A DNA stretch of 64,000 nucleotides from NCBI RefSeq assembly GCF_039655745.1, contig NZ_JBBYXI010000002.1, forward strand, positions 62,001 to 126,000. The letters run 5' to 3'. The stretch is from Hohaiivirga grylli (GTDB taxonomy: Bacteria; Pseudomonadota; Alphaproteobacteria; Rhizobiales; Beijerinckiaceae). Below are positions 1 to 8,266 of the stretch, piece after piece. The notes under the pieces were generated by a model. It searched no databases and had not been told where the DNA came from. It worked only from the letters and a program-made list of their open reading frames with translations. The position numbers were made by a program, and so were the translations under genes. How positions within the stretch are numbered: the stretch's first letter is position 1; the number at the start of each line of letters is the position of its first letter.

Positions 1-103
1 CATAATTTTTCCTTCCAAACTTCAGATAAATATCTACTTCAAGCTATATCTTTTAGGTTGCTGTAGAATAATTTGATAAACAGATAAAAGCGTATATTGT
101 AAT

Positions 104-137
104 GCGCAAGTACTTTTAGAGCGTAAGTTCTTTTAGC
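104..137. repeat. tandem 17-bp direct repeat
   Basis: Two adjacent 17-bp units (104-120 and 121-137) differ at three positions; each has the form GCGyAAGTwCTTTTAGm. They lie in the AT-rich stretch downstream of the first minus-strand gene. No coding region or clear terminator is seen in bases 1-174. The function is unknown; it could be a binding site for a regulator of a gene left of the window. Confidence 0.4.
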
Positions 138-174
138 TATGCTTTAAATAGCGCCTTGATTGAGCAAGTGAAAA

Positions 175-999
175 TCATTCAACTTGCACTTCTGTTTCAA
201 TGGACTGCGTACCGCTCTTAGCTGTCAATCGTATGAATGGCTTGGTCGTGAGCTCTGCTTTAGGAGCATATTCCACTTTGATCGTGAAATCAGACGTCCC
301 GACTTCTGGCCCATTTCGTTCAAGAGAGGTTGAGAGTATCCACCCATCCAGACCTTCCGCAAACAGTTCTGTTGCCTGATTTTCAGGTGTCCGCAGGCGA
401 GCAATATATTCATTCTCTTTGTCTGACCTGGTAACGGATAAAACAGATAAGGCTCCTGCCTCCGCCAACTTCTGCTTTACAGGCAGATTGCGGAATGCGC
501 GTTGGACGACAACTGCATTGTCCCCTTTGCCGGTGAGGCTGGTAGAAATAGTATCCGTGCTTGGTATGCATATATCTTTGCAGACACCGAATTGTAATTC
601 GAGGTTAAGCGTGACAGGTTTTCCTGTCTGCTTTGGTTTTATCCGAAGTGGGATGATGACCTGTTTATGAAAGCCATAAACGACGCTGTCAGCTTCTAGA
701 ACTCTCTCAGGAGCAGGCCATTCAACTGAAACTGTTTCAAGGTTTTCAGAGGCGGACCAGTTAAACGAGGGAGCAATACCGGCTTCACCCGGTGTGCGCC
801 AATATGTGAGGTAACCACCTGCAAGTTTTAACTCAATGGCAGCAAGGTAACTCCCATCCTCTTGCCCGCCATCAAGAATATTTATTTTATAGGGACGTTC
901 GGTCGCCTGTGCAGCAGATAACATCTGACCTATAATAAGAACCATAAATGTGATGAGAGCAAAAGCAGCAGTTTTGTATCTGTGGCCGATGTTGAGCAC
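175..999 (-). CDS. secreted protein with DsbD N-terminal-like domain
   Basis: A 274-residue protein with an N-terminal signal peptide (hydrophobic stretch about residues 11-30, cleavage near AQA-TE), so it is probably periplasmic. The body resembles the DsbD N-terminal domain, which in DsbD passes electrons to periplasmic partners. It keeps a C-x3-C pair (C140 and C144 in GVCKDICIP) that could be redox active. The membrane and thioredoxin domains of full DsbD are absent, so it would need a separate electron donor. The start is a GTG with AGG about nine bases upstream. It is divergent from yqgE. The redox role is inferred from domain resemblance. Confidence 0.75.
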   Translation of the reverse strand: MLNIGHRYKTAAFALITFMVLIIGQMLSAAQATERPYKINILDGGQEDGSYLAAIELKLAGGYLTYWRTPGEAGIAPSFNWSASENLETVSVEWPAPERVLEADSVVYGFHKQVIIPLRIKPKQTGKPVTLNLELQFGVCKDICIPSTDTISTSLTGKGDNAVVVQRAFRNLPVKQKLAEAGALSVLSVTRSDKENEYIARLRTPENQATELFAEGLDGWILSTSLERNGPEVGTSDFTIKVEYAPKAELTTKPFIRLTAKSGTQSIETEVQVE

Positions 1000-1129
1000 T
1001 GAAAATACCTGTTTTGTAAAAGTGTTTTCTCACACGTTATAGAATAATAAAATCATAAGTTGCCAAGCAATTCAGTGCGTTTACGCAATCTGCTATGGAC
1101 AAGTTATTTACCGCTGGTAGCATACAAAA

Positions 1130-1744
1130 ATGGAAATAGATTTTAAAAAACGTGACCATGAAAAACCGGGGTTTCTGGAAGGGCATCTTCTGATTGCCAT
1201 GCCAACTATGGATGACCCGCGTTTTGAGCGTAGTGTTATCTATATGTGCTCGCATACGGATCAAGGTGCGATGGGCATTATTATCAACCGCCCGGCAGAA
1301 CATATAGATTTTCCGGAGCTTCTGGTTCAGCTTGATATTATTTCCGAAAAAGACACTTTTGATCTGAACTCACGTTTGCATAACTTTGAGCTCATGATGG
1401 GTGGACCCGTCGAAAACACACGTGGTTTTGTTTTGCATTCACCCGATTACCGGACACCAGACAATACAATTGATATTGATGATGGTGTCTGTCTGACAGC
1501 AACGGTTGATATTCTCAGGGCTATTGCCCGAGGTGCCGGGCCGAAAGAGGCATTGCTTGCCCTTGGCTATGCTGGCTGGTCTCCGGGACAGATTGAAAGT
1601 GAAGTTCAGGCAAACTGCTGGCTGACGTGCCCGGCCACAGCAGATATTCTGTTCCATGAGGCTGTGGATTTACGTTACGAAATGGCGCTCCACAGCATCG
1701 GCGTTGATCTTGGCTTCCTGTCGAATGTGGCAGGTCGGGCCTGA
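1130..1744 (+). CDS. YqgE/AlgH family protein (UPF0301)
   Basis: A 204-residue cytoplasmic protein of the YqgE/AlgH family. The N-terminal block LEGHLLIAMPTMDDPRFE (about residues 17-34), the motif GIIINRP and the later GYAGW segment are family hallmarks. No enzymatic activity is established for the family. It is divergent from the DsbD-N-like gene and convergent with the M16 peptidase, with only five bases between the stop codons, so no separate terminator fits there. The length is normal for the family. The N-terminal extension of about 16 residues before the conserved block is charged and could reflect an early start call. Confidence 0.9.
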   Translation: MEIDFKKRDHEKPGFLEGHLLIAMPTMDDPRFERSVIYMCSHTDQGAMGIIINRPAEHIDFPELLVQLDIISEKDTFDLNSRLHNFELMMGGPVENTRGFVLHSPDYRTPDNTIDIDDGVCLTATVDILRAIARGAGPKEALLALGYAGWSPGQIESEVQANCWLTCPATADILFHEAVDLRYEMALHSIGVDLGFLSNVAGRA

Positions 1745-1749
1745 CCTAT

Positions 1750-3027
1750 TTATGGCTTTGTTGCCAGTTGGGCCAAAGCAGGAAGGTCATCAATCGGGCC
1801 AATAGAAACAAGGGTTCTGTTGCCAGATATGGCGGTTCGTCCAGCCTGGCAGACTTCACCTGCCGTCAGTGCATCGACCTTGCGGACAACTTCGCTCACC
1901 GGGATGAGCCGCTTCCATGTGAGAAGCTGGCGGGCAATGCGCTCAATACGGCCGCCAGGTGACTCCAGAGCTGTGAGCATACCGACTTTCATCTGCCGTT
2001 TGGCGCGGGCCATTTCTTCTTCAGAAATATTTTCAGTCGCAAGCCATGCGCATTCGAGTGCAACATCAAGAAGCTCTGCCAGATCTTTTTGAGATGTCCC
2101 TGCACCAATGCCGAAAATACCGCAGTCTGAGAATGGCCAGTGGAAAGCATCAATAACATAGGCAAGCCCACGGGTTTCCCGAACCTCATGCCAAAGACGT
2201 GAAGTCAGGCCACCGCCAAGGATATGGGCAAACAGATGTAGGGCATAATAGTCTTTATGCTTGAAGGATAAGCCGGGCAGGCCAAAAACGATATTGGCCT
2301 GCTCCAGATCGCGGGGTAGACGTTTTTCGCCTCCCTTGTAGATGCCATCCTCAGAAGGCTGAATCTCATGCACTGGGAGATGTCCAAACAGACGTTCTGC
2401 CTGTTCAACGATTTGGGCATGCTGGATAGGCCCCGTTGCAACTAGGGCCATGTTAGCCGGGATATATTCCCTATCCAGGAAACGGCGAATGGCGGTTTCA
2501 TCAAAACTGTTGATTGTTTCCGGTCGGCCAAGGATTGGTCGACCGATGGGCTGGCCTGAAAAAGCTGTCTCCTGAAAAACATCATAGATCAGGTCGTCAG
2601 GCGTATCCTCAACAGCTGCGTATTCCTGAAGGATGACACTCTTTTCACGAGCGAGTTCCTGCTTGTCAAAAACTGATTTTGTTAGCAGGTCACCAATAAC
2701 GTCCAGTGCAACAGAAATATCCTCGCCAAGCAAGCGTGCTGCATAGCTGGTATATTCTACGCCTGTCGCAGCATTAATTTCACCACCGACATTTTCAATG
2801 TCTTCTGCAACCTGGCGTGCTGAACGGGATGTCGTTCCCTTGAACGCCATATGTTCAATCAGATGGGAGAGGCCATGTTCGGAGGCCTGCTCATTGCGGG
2901 AGCCGCTACCAACCCAGACGCCTAAAGAGGCTGTTGCAACATTTGGAGTTGCCTCTGTCGCAACCGTAAAGCCGTTCGAAAGTGTCGTGATTTCGACCGG
3001 GTTTTCGCTAAACAGATTTTGATTCAT
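1750..3027 (-). CDS. M16 family zinc metallopeptidase (processing-peptidase-like)
   Basis: A 425-residue M16 peptidase related to the beta subunit of mitochondrial processing peptidase. The inverted zinc motif H-L-I-E-H is at residues 55-59, inside the conserved GLSHLIEHMAFKGT block. The C-terminal half holds a glycine-rich region (LGGGLTSRLW) typical of the substrate-binding domain. No signal peptide is seen, so it is probably cytoplasmic. It is the last gene of the cytochrome oxidase/thrC run. Its ATG lies one base after the thrC stop, which implies translational coupling. Substrates of bacterial members are poorly known. Confidence 0.9.
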   Translation of the reverse strand: MNQNLFSENPVEITTLSNGFTVATEATPNVATASLGVWVGSGSRNEQASEHGLSHLIEHMAFKGTTSRSARQVAEDIENVGGEINAATGVEYTSYAARLLGEDISVALDVIGDLLTKSVFDKQELAREKSVILQEYAAVEDTPDDLIYDVFQETAFSGQPIGRPILGRPETINSFDETAIRRFLDREYIPANMALVATGPIQHAQIVEQAERLFGHLPVHEIQPSEDGIYKGGEKRLPRDLEQANIVFGLPGLSFKHKDYYALHLFAHILGGGLTSRLWHEVRETRGLAYVIDAFHWPFSDCGIFGIGAGTSQKDLAELLDVALECAWLATENISEEEMARAKRQMKVGMLTALESPGGRIERIARQLLTWKRLIPVSEVVRKVDALTAGEVCQAGRTAISGNRTLVSIGPIDDLPALAQLATKP

Positions 3028-3028
3028 T

Positions 3029-4435
3029 TCAGGCTTTCAAAATCCGGGCGCGATCTTTGATCAAGGCCTCAACCGCTGTCAGGTCATTTTCGACATGACT
3101 GACCTTCTCCTTGCGATCCAACAGATCAGCAAGGTGAGGAGGAAGGGCAGGGGATACACCCGTTGCAGCTTTGACAGCATCAGGGAATTTGGCCGGATGT
3201 GCTGTTGAGAGCGCAACCACAGGCACTTCCGGCTGAGTGCGGAGGAGTTCACGAGCTGCCCTGACGCCAACTGCACTATGTGGATCAAGAATATAGCCTG
3301 TCTCGTTACGGACCGTTGCCATTTCTTCTGCAACAGCTTTCTCATCAACGGCTTGGGCAGAAAACTCAGAACGGATTTTTGCGAGTGCTTCCGGCGCAAT
3401 TGTAAATGAACCAGCTTGTGACAGCTGTGCCATCGTATTGCGGACAGCTTCCGGATCACGTCCATAGGCATCAAACAGCAAACGTTCAAAGTTTGAAGAT
3501 ATCTGGATGTCCATAGATGGTGATGTTGTTGGAACAACACCGCGGATTTCGTAAGAACCTGTTTCCAAGGTTCTCGCCAGAATATCATTGGCATTGGTGC
3601 CAATCATCAGGCGCTCAATCGGCAGGCCCATCTTCTTGGCAGCCCAGCCAGCGAAGATATCGCCAAAGTTTCCGGTTGGGACCGAGAAGGAAACCTTACG
3701 GGCAGGGGAACCAAGTGCAACAGCTGCTGTGAAATAATAGACGGACTGCGCTGCAACACGGGCCCAGTTGATAGAGTTTACGCCAGAGAGATTAACCTGA
3801 TCACGGAAAGCACCGTGATTGAACATGGCTTTAACCAGCGCCTGACAATCATCAAAAGTGCCATCAACAGCGATAGTATGAACATTCGGGCTATCGACCG
3901 TTGTCATCTGTCGACGCTGGACTTCTGAAACACGACCCTTTGGGAACAGGATAAAAATATCAACCTGATCAAGGCCTTTGAAAGCTTCTACTGCTGCACT
4001 GCCCGTGTCACCTGAGGTTGCACCGACAATTGTTGCACGGTGGCCCTTGGCTTTAAGAACATGATCCATCAATTTGCCAAGCAGCTGCATGGCAACATCC
4101 TTGAACGCAAGGGTTGGGCCATGGAAGAGTTCAAGCAGGAAGAGATTGTCATCAAGCTGAACCAAGGGGCAAATGGCTTTATGGCGGAAACCACTATAGG
4201 CTTCCTCGACCATTCGGCTAAGATCAGCCGGAGCGATATCATCACCCACGAGACGGCCTAGAACCTGCTTTGCAACATCTGCATAACGCTGGCCTGCAAA
4301 CCCTTTGATAGTCGTTTCAGAAATCTGGGGCCAGCTCTGGGGTACGTATAGACCACTGTCTCTCGCCAACCCAGTCAGGAGAGCTTCTGAAAAACCGATG
4401 GAAGGTGCTTCGCCGCGTGTAGAAATATGGAGCAT
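3029..4435 (-). CDS. thrC: threonine synthase
   Basis: A PLP enzyme converting O-phosphohomoserine to threonine. The protein starts MLHISTRGEAP, the usual N-terminus of the family. I chose the ATG at 4435 over an upstream in-frame ATG at 4486 because it has AAAGAGG seven bases before it and removes a 17-residue non-conserved tail. The PLP lysine is near residue 112 in GPTLAFKD, and a phosphate-binding GATSGDTGSAA block follows. The length, 468 residues, is normal for the proteobacterial long form. It lies between SURF1 and the M16 peptidase on the minus strand. Confidence 0.95.
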   Translation of the reverse strand: MLHISTRGEAPSIGFSEALLTGLARDSGLYVPQSWPQISETTIKGFAGQRYADVAKQVLGRLVGDDIAPADLSRMVEEAYSGFRHKAICPLVQLDDNLFLLELFHGPTLAFKDVAMQLLGKLMDHVLKAKGHRATIVGATSGDTGSAAVEAFKGLDQVDIFILFPKGRVSEVQRRQMTTVDSPNVHTIAVDGTFDDCQALVKAMFNHGAFRDQVNLSGVNSINWARVAAQSVYYFTAAVALGSPARKVSFSVPTGNFGDIFAGWAAKKMGLPIERLMIGTNANDILARTLETGSYEIRGVVPTTSPSMDIQISSNFERLLFDAYGRDPEAVRNTMAQLSQAGSFTIAPEALAKIRSEFSAQAVDEKAVAEEMATVRNETGYILDPHSAVGVRAARELLRTQPEVPVVALSTAHPAKFPDAVKAATGVSPALPPHLADLLDRKEKVSHVENDLTAVEALIKDRARILKA

Positions 4436-4517
4436 GACAAACCTCTTTGACGCATTGCTGATAAAGGCCTTGAGGCTTTGCTGCAAGCAAGAGTTTCATT
4501 TTTCTGCAATTCGGGTG

Positions 4518-5243
4518 TTATTTGCGGACTAAAGCATAACCTGTAATGCCTAAAAGTACAGTTGCTAAGCCAAACCATGTCAGGGCGTATTGGAGGTGAT
4601 CGTTCTTCAAAGTGATCTCACGCGTTACACCACCACGAGGCCATGTGGTACTGGTTTCATTAAGCTTGGCATCAGCCTCGATATAGAAGGGGGCATTACG
4701 GGCCAGATTTTTATATGCTGCCATTGCCGGAGCATCACGGGTAAACCACTCACCTTTCTCAGGTTGGTTAGCCGGGACAAACCAGCCCTTCTGTTCCGGT
4801 GCGCGTAATATGCCTTCAACCGTGACAATGCCGATTGGCGGAGATGGGATTTTGATATCGTTAGGTACAAAACCACGATTGATAAAAACAGCAGTCCCGT
4901 TTTCGAGCAGAAGAGGCGAGAACAGATAATGCCCCTGAAGGGTATCTGATGTCTTCGGATCCTGCATTAGCCCGTATACGGCAATGTCATTGGTCTGTGC
5001 GTATGTTCCGGTAACGGTAACGTGCCGAAACTCATCCTTTGCAGGATCCCAGTTCACCCAATCTTTCTCAGGGCTGATTGCAACAGGTTGGGAATGCGCG
5101 CGTGCATTAATGTCAGCAATCAGGGCTTCCTTCCATGCCTTGCGCTGAAGTTGCCAGACACCAAGTGAAACCAGAATGGCCAAAGCACAAAGAACAAGAA
5201 AACCTGAGAGAATCTTTTTAACCGAAGGCGAAGATATGGACAT
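4518..5243 (-). CDS. SURF1 family cytochrome oxidase assembly protein
   Basis: A 241-residue inner-membrane protein with one transmembrane segment near the N-terminus (about residues 11-30), a periplasmic domain, and a second segment near the C-terminus (about 218-237). This is the SURF1 topology. SURF1 helps insert haem a into subunit I of aa3 oxidases. Family signs include LGVWQLQRKAWKE near residue 26 and VNRGFVP-like FINRGFVP. The ATG overlaps the stop of the DUF983 gene by one base (TAATG), so the two are coupled. Confidence 0.92.
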   Translation of the reverse strand: MSISSPSVKKILSGFLVLCALAILVSLGVWQLQRKAWKEALIADINARAHSQPVAISPEKDWVNWDPAKDEFRHVTVTGTYAQTNDIAVYGLMQDPKTSDTLQGHYLFSPLLLENGTAVFINRGFVPNDIKIPSPPIGIVTVEGILRAPEQKGWFVPANQPEKGEWFTRDAPAMAAYKNLARNAPFYIEADAKLNETSTTWPRGGVTREITLKNDHLQYALTWFGLATVLLGITGYALVRK

Positions 5244-5617
5244 TACCGAAAGCGGCCTTCCTGCGCATTGTTATGATATTGTATGGCAATCATCAAAGCT
5301 TTCGCCGGGCGAATAAGAAGCAGTGAGAGAATAATCGTCAGGGGAAACCATATGGCAATATGAAGCCAGATGGGGGGCTCAAATCTAAACTCAACCCAAA
5401 GAGCCAGGCCGACAACAATCAGCCCGACAATTGACATGACAAAGTAAGCCGGCCCATCCGCACTGTCTGACGCCAGAAAGTCGAGATGGCAGATGTCACA
5501 TTCGGGCTGGAGGGTTAGAAATCCGGAAAACAGATGCCCTTGCCCACAACGAGGGCAACGGCATCTTAGACCAGCAGAGAGAACGCTTGGTTCCGTATCA
5601 TTAGGGGCACTGCCCAC
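5243..5617 (-). CDS. DUF983 family membrane protein
   Basis: A 124-residue protein with a zinc-ribbon-like N-terminus (C21-x2-C24 and C40-x2-C43) followed by two hydrophobic segments (about residues 56-75 and 80-103). DUF983 proteins are commonly encoded inside alphaproteobacterial cytochrome oxidase operons, as here between ctaE and SURF1. A role in oxidase biogenesis is an inference from location. The GTG start has AAGGA ten bases upstream. No biochemical function is known to me. Confidence 0.85.
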   Translation of the reverse strand: MGSAPNDTEPSVLSAGLRCRCPRCGQGHLFSGFLTLQPECDICHLDFLASDSADGPAYFVMSIVGLIVVGLALWVEFRFEPPIWLHIAIWFPLTIILSLLLIRPAKALMIAIQYHNNAQEGRFR

Positions 5618-5629
5618 GGTGTCTAATCC

Positions 5630-6481
5630 TTACTTGTAACTCCAGATATAGATACTGGCGAAAAGAAACAGCCAGACGACATCGACAAAGTGCCAATACC
5701 AGGCAGCAAATTCAAAACCGAGGTGTTGTTTGGATGTGAACTGACCAAGATACCCTCTGATCAGGCAGACAATCAGAAAGAGGGTACCAATAATGACGTG
5801 GGCACCATGAAAACCTGTCGCCATGAAGAAGGTAGAGCCGTAAATATGCCCGCCAAAATCAAATGTGGCGTGGCTATATTCAAACGCCTGAACAATACTA
5901 AAGAAGATGCCAAGGAAGATTGTTAAGGCAAGGCCATTGCGGAAGCCGGTTCTGTCGCCTTCCAGCAATGCGTGATGCGACCAGGTGATCGTTGTACCGG
6001 ATGTCAGCAGAATGAGGGTATTCAGCAAAGGCAGATGCCAGGGGTCAAATGTTTCAATCCCTTTTGGTGGCCATGCAACAAGGAGCTCTGCTTTCTGGAA
6101 TTGTACTGCGCTGTTGGGAAACAGGGCTGCATCGAAATAAGCCCAGAACCATGCAACGAAGAACATGACTTCTGAAGCGATGAACAGCATCATGCCATAG
6201 CGCAGGGAAAGCTGCACAACCTTGGTATGGAAGCCTCCGTGCTCAGCCTCGCGGATGACATCAAGCCACCAGCGGAACATGGTGAAGAGGACACCGATGA
6301 CACCAGCACCAAAAATGTAGGTTCCGGAATGTGGTCCGAAAGGCTCCAGACTTTTCATCCAGCAGACGGCACCTGCTGCCATCACAAAGGCACTTAATGA
6401 GCCAAGCAATGGCCATGGGCTGGCATCAACCAGATGGAAATCATGTTGCTTGTTATGATGTACTGCGTCTGTTTGGGCCAT
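5630..6481 (-). CDS. ctaE: cytochrome c oxidase subunit III
   Basis: A membrane subunit of the aa3-type haem-copper oxidase, 283 residues, with seven predicted helices. Recognisable stretches are SEVMFFVAWFWAYF, TSGTTITWSHHAL, ATGFHGAHVIIGT and YWHFVDVVWLFLF. I chose the ATG at 6481 because GGAG lies about seven bases upstream; the alternative ATG at 6493 has AGGA directly against it, too close to work. It follows ctaG and precedes DUF983 in the operon. Confidence 0.95.
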   Translation of the reverse strand: MAQTDAVHHNKQHDFHLVDASPWPLLGSLSAFVMAAGAVCWMKSLEPFGPHSGTYIFGAGVIGVLFTMFRWWLDVIREAEHGGFHTKVVQLSLRYGMMLFIASEVMFFVAWFWAYFDAALFPNSAVQFQKAELLVAWPPKGIETFDPWHLPLLNTLILLTSGTTITWSHHALLEGDRTGFRNGLALTIFLGIFFSIVQAFEYSHATFDFGGHIYGSTFFMATGFHGAHVIIGTLFLIVCLIRGYLGQFTSKQHLGFEFAAWYWHFVDVVWLFLFASIYIWSYK

Positions 6482-6527
6482 TCGTGTCTCCATTCCTATT
6501 CAGAACAGGCGGGGATTCGATAAGTTG

Positions 6528-7112
6528 CTATAGCTTCGATTGCTTTGGTTCACTCGCTGCTGCGACAGGTGAGCCATTGCGTGACGGAAAAAATGTGTAA
6601 GAGAGTGTGATCGATTGTAGGTCACCAATGCTGGTATCTTTCACGAGATCCGGGTCAACATAGAAGACGACGGCTTCTTCTCGCTCTTCACCGGGTTGCA
6701 GCACTTGTTCGGTGAAACAGAAGCATTGGATTTTAACAAAATAAGAGCCTGCCAGATCGGGCTGGACATTATAGGTGGCAATACCTGTCTCCGGGGTCGA
6801 GCCAGTATTGCGAACGGTGTAATAGATTGTTTTGACCTCTCCCAATCGCAGCTCAACTTCCGGATTCTTCGCCGTAAAGTTCCAACTCAGAGCAGGAGCA
6901 ACATTGGCGTCAAAACGAACAGAAATTTTGCGATCGAGAACCTTGTCTGACGGTATTGCGCTGGTGATGGGCCGACCGTCAAAGCCGGTTACGCGACAAA
7001 AGAGATCGTAAAGCGGCACACAGGCATAAGCCGCACCAACCATAGCAACGGCAAGACCGGCACAGAAGAGCGCGATTTTTGCGTTTTGGTTTTTATGGGG
7101 CTTACTATCCAT
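6528..7112 (-). CDS. ctaG: cytochrome c oxidase assembly protein CtaG (Cox11 family)
   Basis: A 194-residue Cox11-type copper chaperone with a single N-terminal membrane anchor (about residues 12-31) and a periplasmic beta domain. The copper-binding CFCF motif is present (C130 and C132 in KIQCFCFTEQ). It delivers copper to the CuB site of subunit I. The downstream ctaE and upstream small-protein gene confirm the context. The final stretch FFPS is typical of the family. The ribosome-binding site is weak. Confidence 0.95.
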   Translation of the reverse strand: MDSKPHKNQNAKIALFCAGLAVAMVGAAYACVPLYDLFCRVTGFDGRPITSAIPSDKVLDRKISVRFDANVAPALSWNFTAKNPEVELRLGEVKTIYYTVRNTGSTPETGIATYNVQPDLAGSYFVKIQCFCFTEQVLQPGEEREEAVVFYVDPDLVKDTSIGDLQSITLSYTFFPSRNGSPVAAASEPKQSKL

Positions 7113-7126
7113 TGCTCTATCTCTGT

Positions 7127-7288
7127 TCAGTGAATCTGGGCGCCCATTTTAATGAGCGTGACAATGAAGAAGATGATTGCAAGAACGCCTAATGAAATAC
7201 CGATGGCATTGGAGCGTCGGCGGCGCAGCTTGAGGTCTTCTTTTGTCAGGGGGGCCGGGACTAGGTAATCTTCACGGGAATGAGCCAT
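7127..7288 (-). CDS. small single-helix protein of the cytochrome oxidase operon
   Basis: A 53-residue protein with a charged N-terminus (KEDLKLRRRRSNA) and one hydrophobic helix (about residues 30-47). I chose the ATG at 7288, which has GAGGAAAG upstream; an earlier in-frame start at 7321 would run into ctaB and lacks this site. Small proteins in this position, sometimes called CoxF, occur between ctaB and ctaG in many alphaproteobacteria. A structural or assembly role in the oxidase is inferred from context only. Confidence 0.75.
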   Translation of the reverse strand: MAHSREDYLVPAPLTKEDLKLRRRRSNAIGISLGVLAIIFFIVTLIKMGAQIH

Positions 7289-7298
7289 GACACTTTCC

Positions 7299-8261
7299 TC
7301 AAACCAGTTTCGGCAGAGCAATCAGTAAGCCTAATCCATGTTCAGCCAACAAAGCTGCAAACAGGGAAAAGAGATACAGAATAGAAAAGCGAAACATATT
7401 GCGAGGCCCCTCATTCGATAATGGGCCACTTTGATATTTATAAATCTGAAGGGCGAGTAGTAGCATTCCGATGCCACCAATCAGACTTACCGCTGCATAG
7501 AGCAGGCCACCGAACCCGGCAAAACACGGTGCTAAACCAAGGGGGGCAAGGATTAATGTATAATAGAGAATGGCACGGCGTGTTGCAGGCTTGCCAGCAA
7601 CATTTGGCAGCATCGGGATACCCGCACGGTCATAGTCATCCGTTTTCAGAAGAGCCAATGCCCAGAAGTGTGGCGGTGTCCAGAAAAAGATGATCAGGAA
7701 CAGAATGACTGTTTCCAAGCCAACGGACCCCGTGACTGCTGCCTGAGCAACCATAGGTGGAAATGCACCTGCGGCCCCTCCGATAACGATATTCTGTGGT
7801 GTCGAGCGCTTCAGCCAGACTGAATAGATAACCACATAATAAAGGATGGTCATCGCCAGAAGTGAAGCTGCCAGCCAGTTGGAAATCAGGCCGAGCATCA
7901 GAACGGAACCAACAGAAAGCCATGATCCGAAGATCAGGGCATCTCCTGCATCAATCCGTCCGGCAGGTATCGGACGGTTTCTCGTTCTGGACATCCGGGC
8001 ATCGATATCACTGTCCCACCACATGTTGAGACAGCCAGAGGCACCGGCACCTAGGGCAATCATCAGCAATGATGCTGCTGCAATGAATGGGTGAACCGTT
8101 ATGGGCTTAACCAGCATTCCAACCAGTGCCGTAAAAACCACCAGAGACATAACGCGGGGCTTGAGCAGAGCCACATAATCAATCACATCACCCTTTAAGA
8201 TATCGGGTGCTGCTTTGCTCGTAAGCGGTAGGGTTGCGGTTCTGACGTTATGTCTTGGCAT
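7299..8261 (-). CDS. ctaB: protohaem IX farnesyltransferase (haem O synthase)
   Basis: A 320-residue UbiA-family prenyltransferase that farnesylates haem b to haem o, the precursor of haem a for the oxidase. The first aspartate motif N-x3-D-x3-D is at N79, D83 and D87, followed by RTRNRPIPAGR. Several hydrophobic helices follow, with the second aspartate-rich loop LKTDDYDRAGIPMLP. It sits just downstream of ctaD with a five-base gap, as expected for operon expression. Confidence 0.95.
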   Translation of the reverse strand: MPRHNVRTATLPLTSKAAPDILKGDVIDYVALLKPRVMSLVVFTALVGMLVKPITVHPFIAAASLLMIALGAGASGCLNMWWDSDIDARMSRTRNRPIPAGRIDAGDALIFGSWLSVGSVLMLGLISNWLAASLLAMTILYYVVIYSVWLKRSTPQNIVIGGAAGAFPPMVAQAAVTGSVGLETVILFLIIFFWTPPHFWALALLKTDDYDRAGIPMLPNVAGKPATRRAILYYTLILAPLGLAPCFAGFGGLLYAAVSLIGGIGMLLLALQIYKYQSGPLSNEGPRNMFRFSILYLFSLFAALLAEHGLGLLIALPKLV

Positions 8262-8266
8262 GATGA

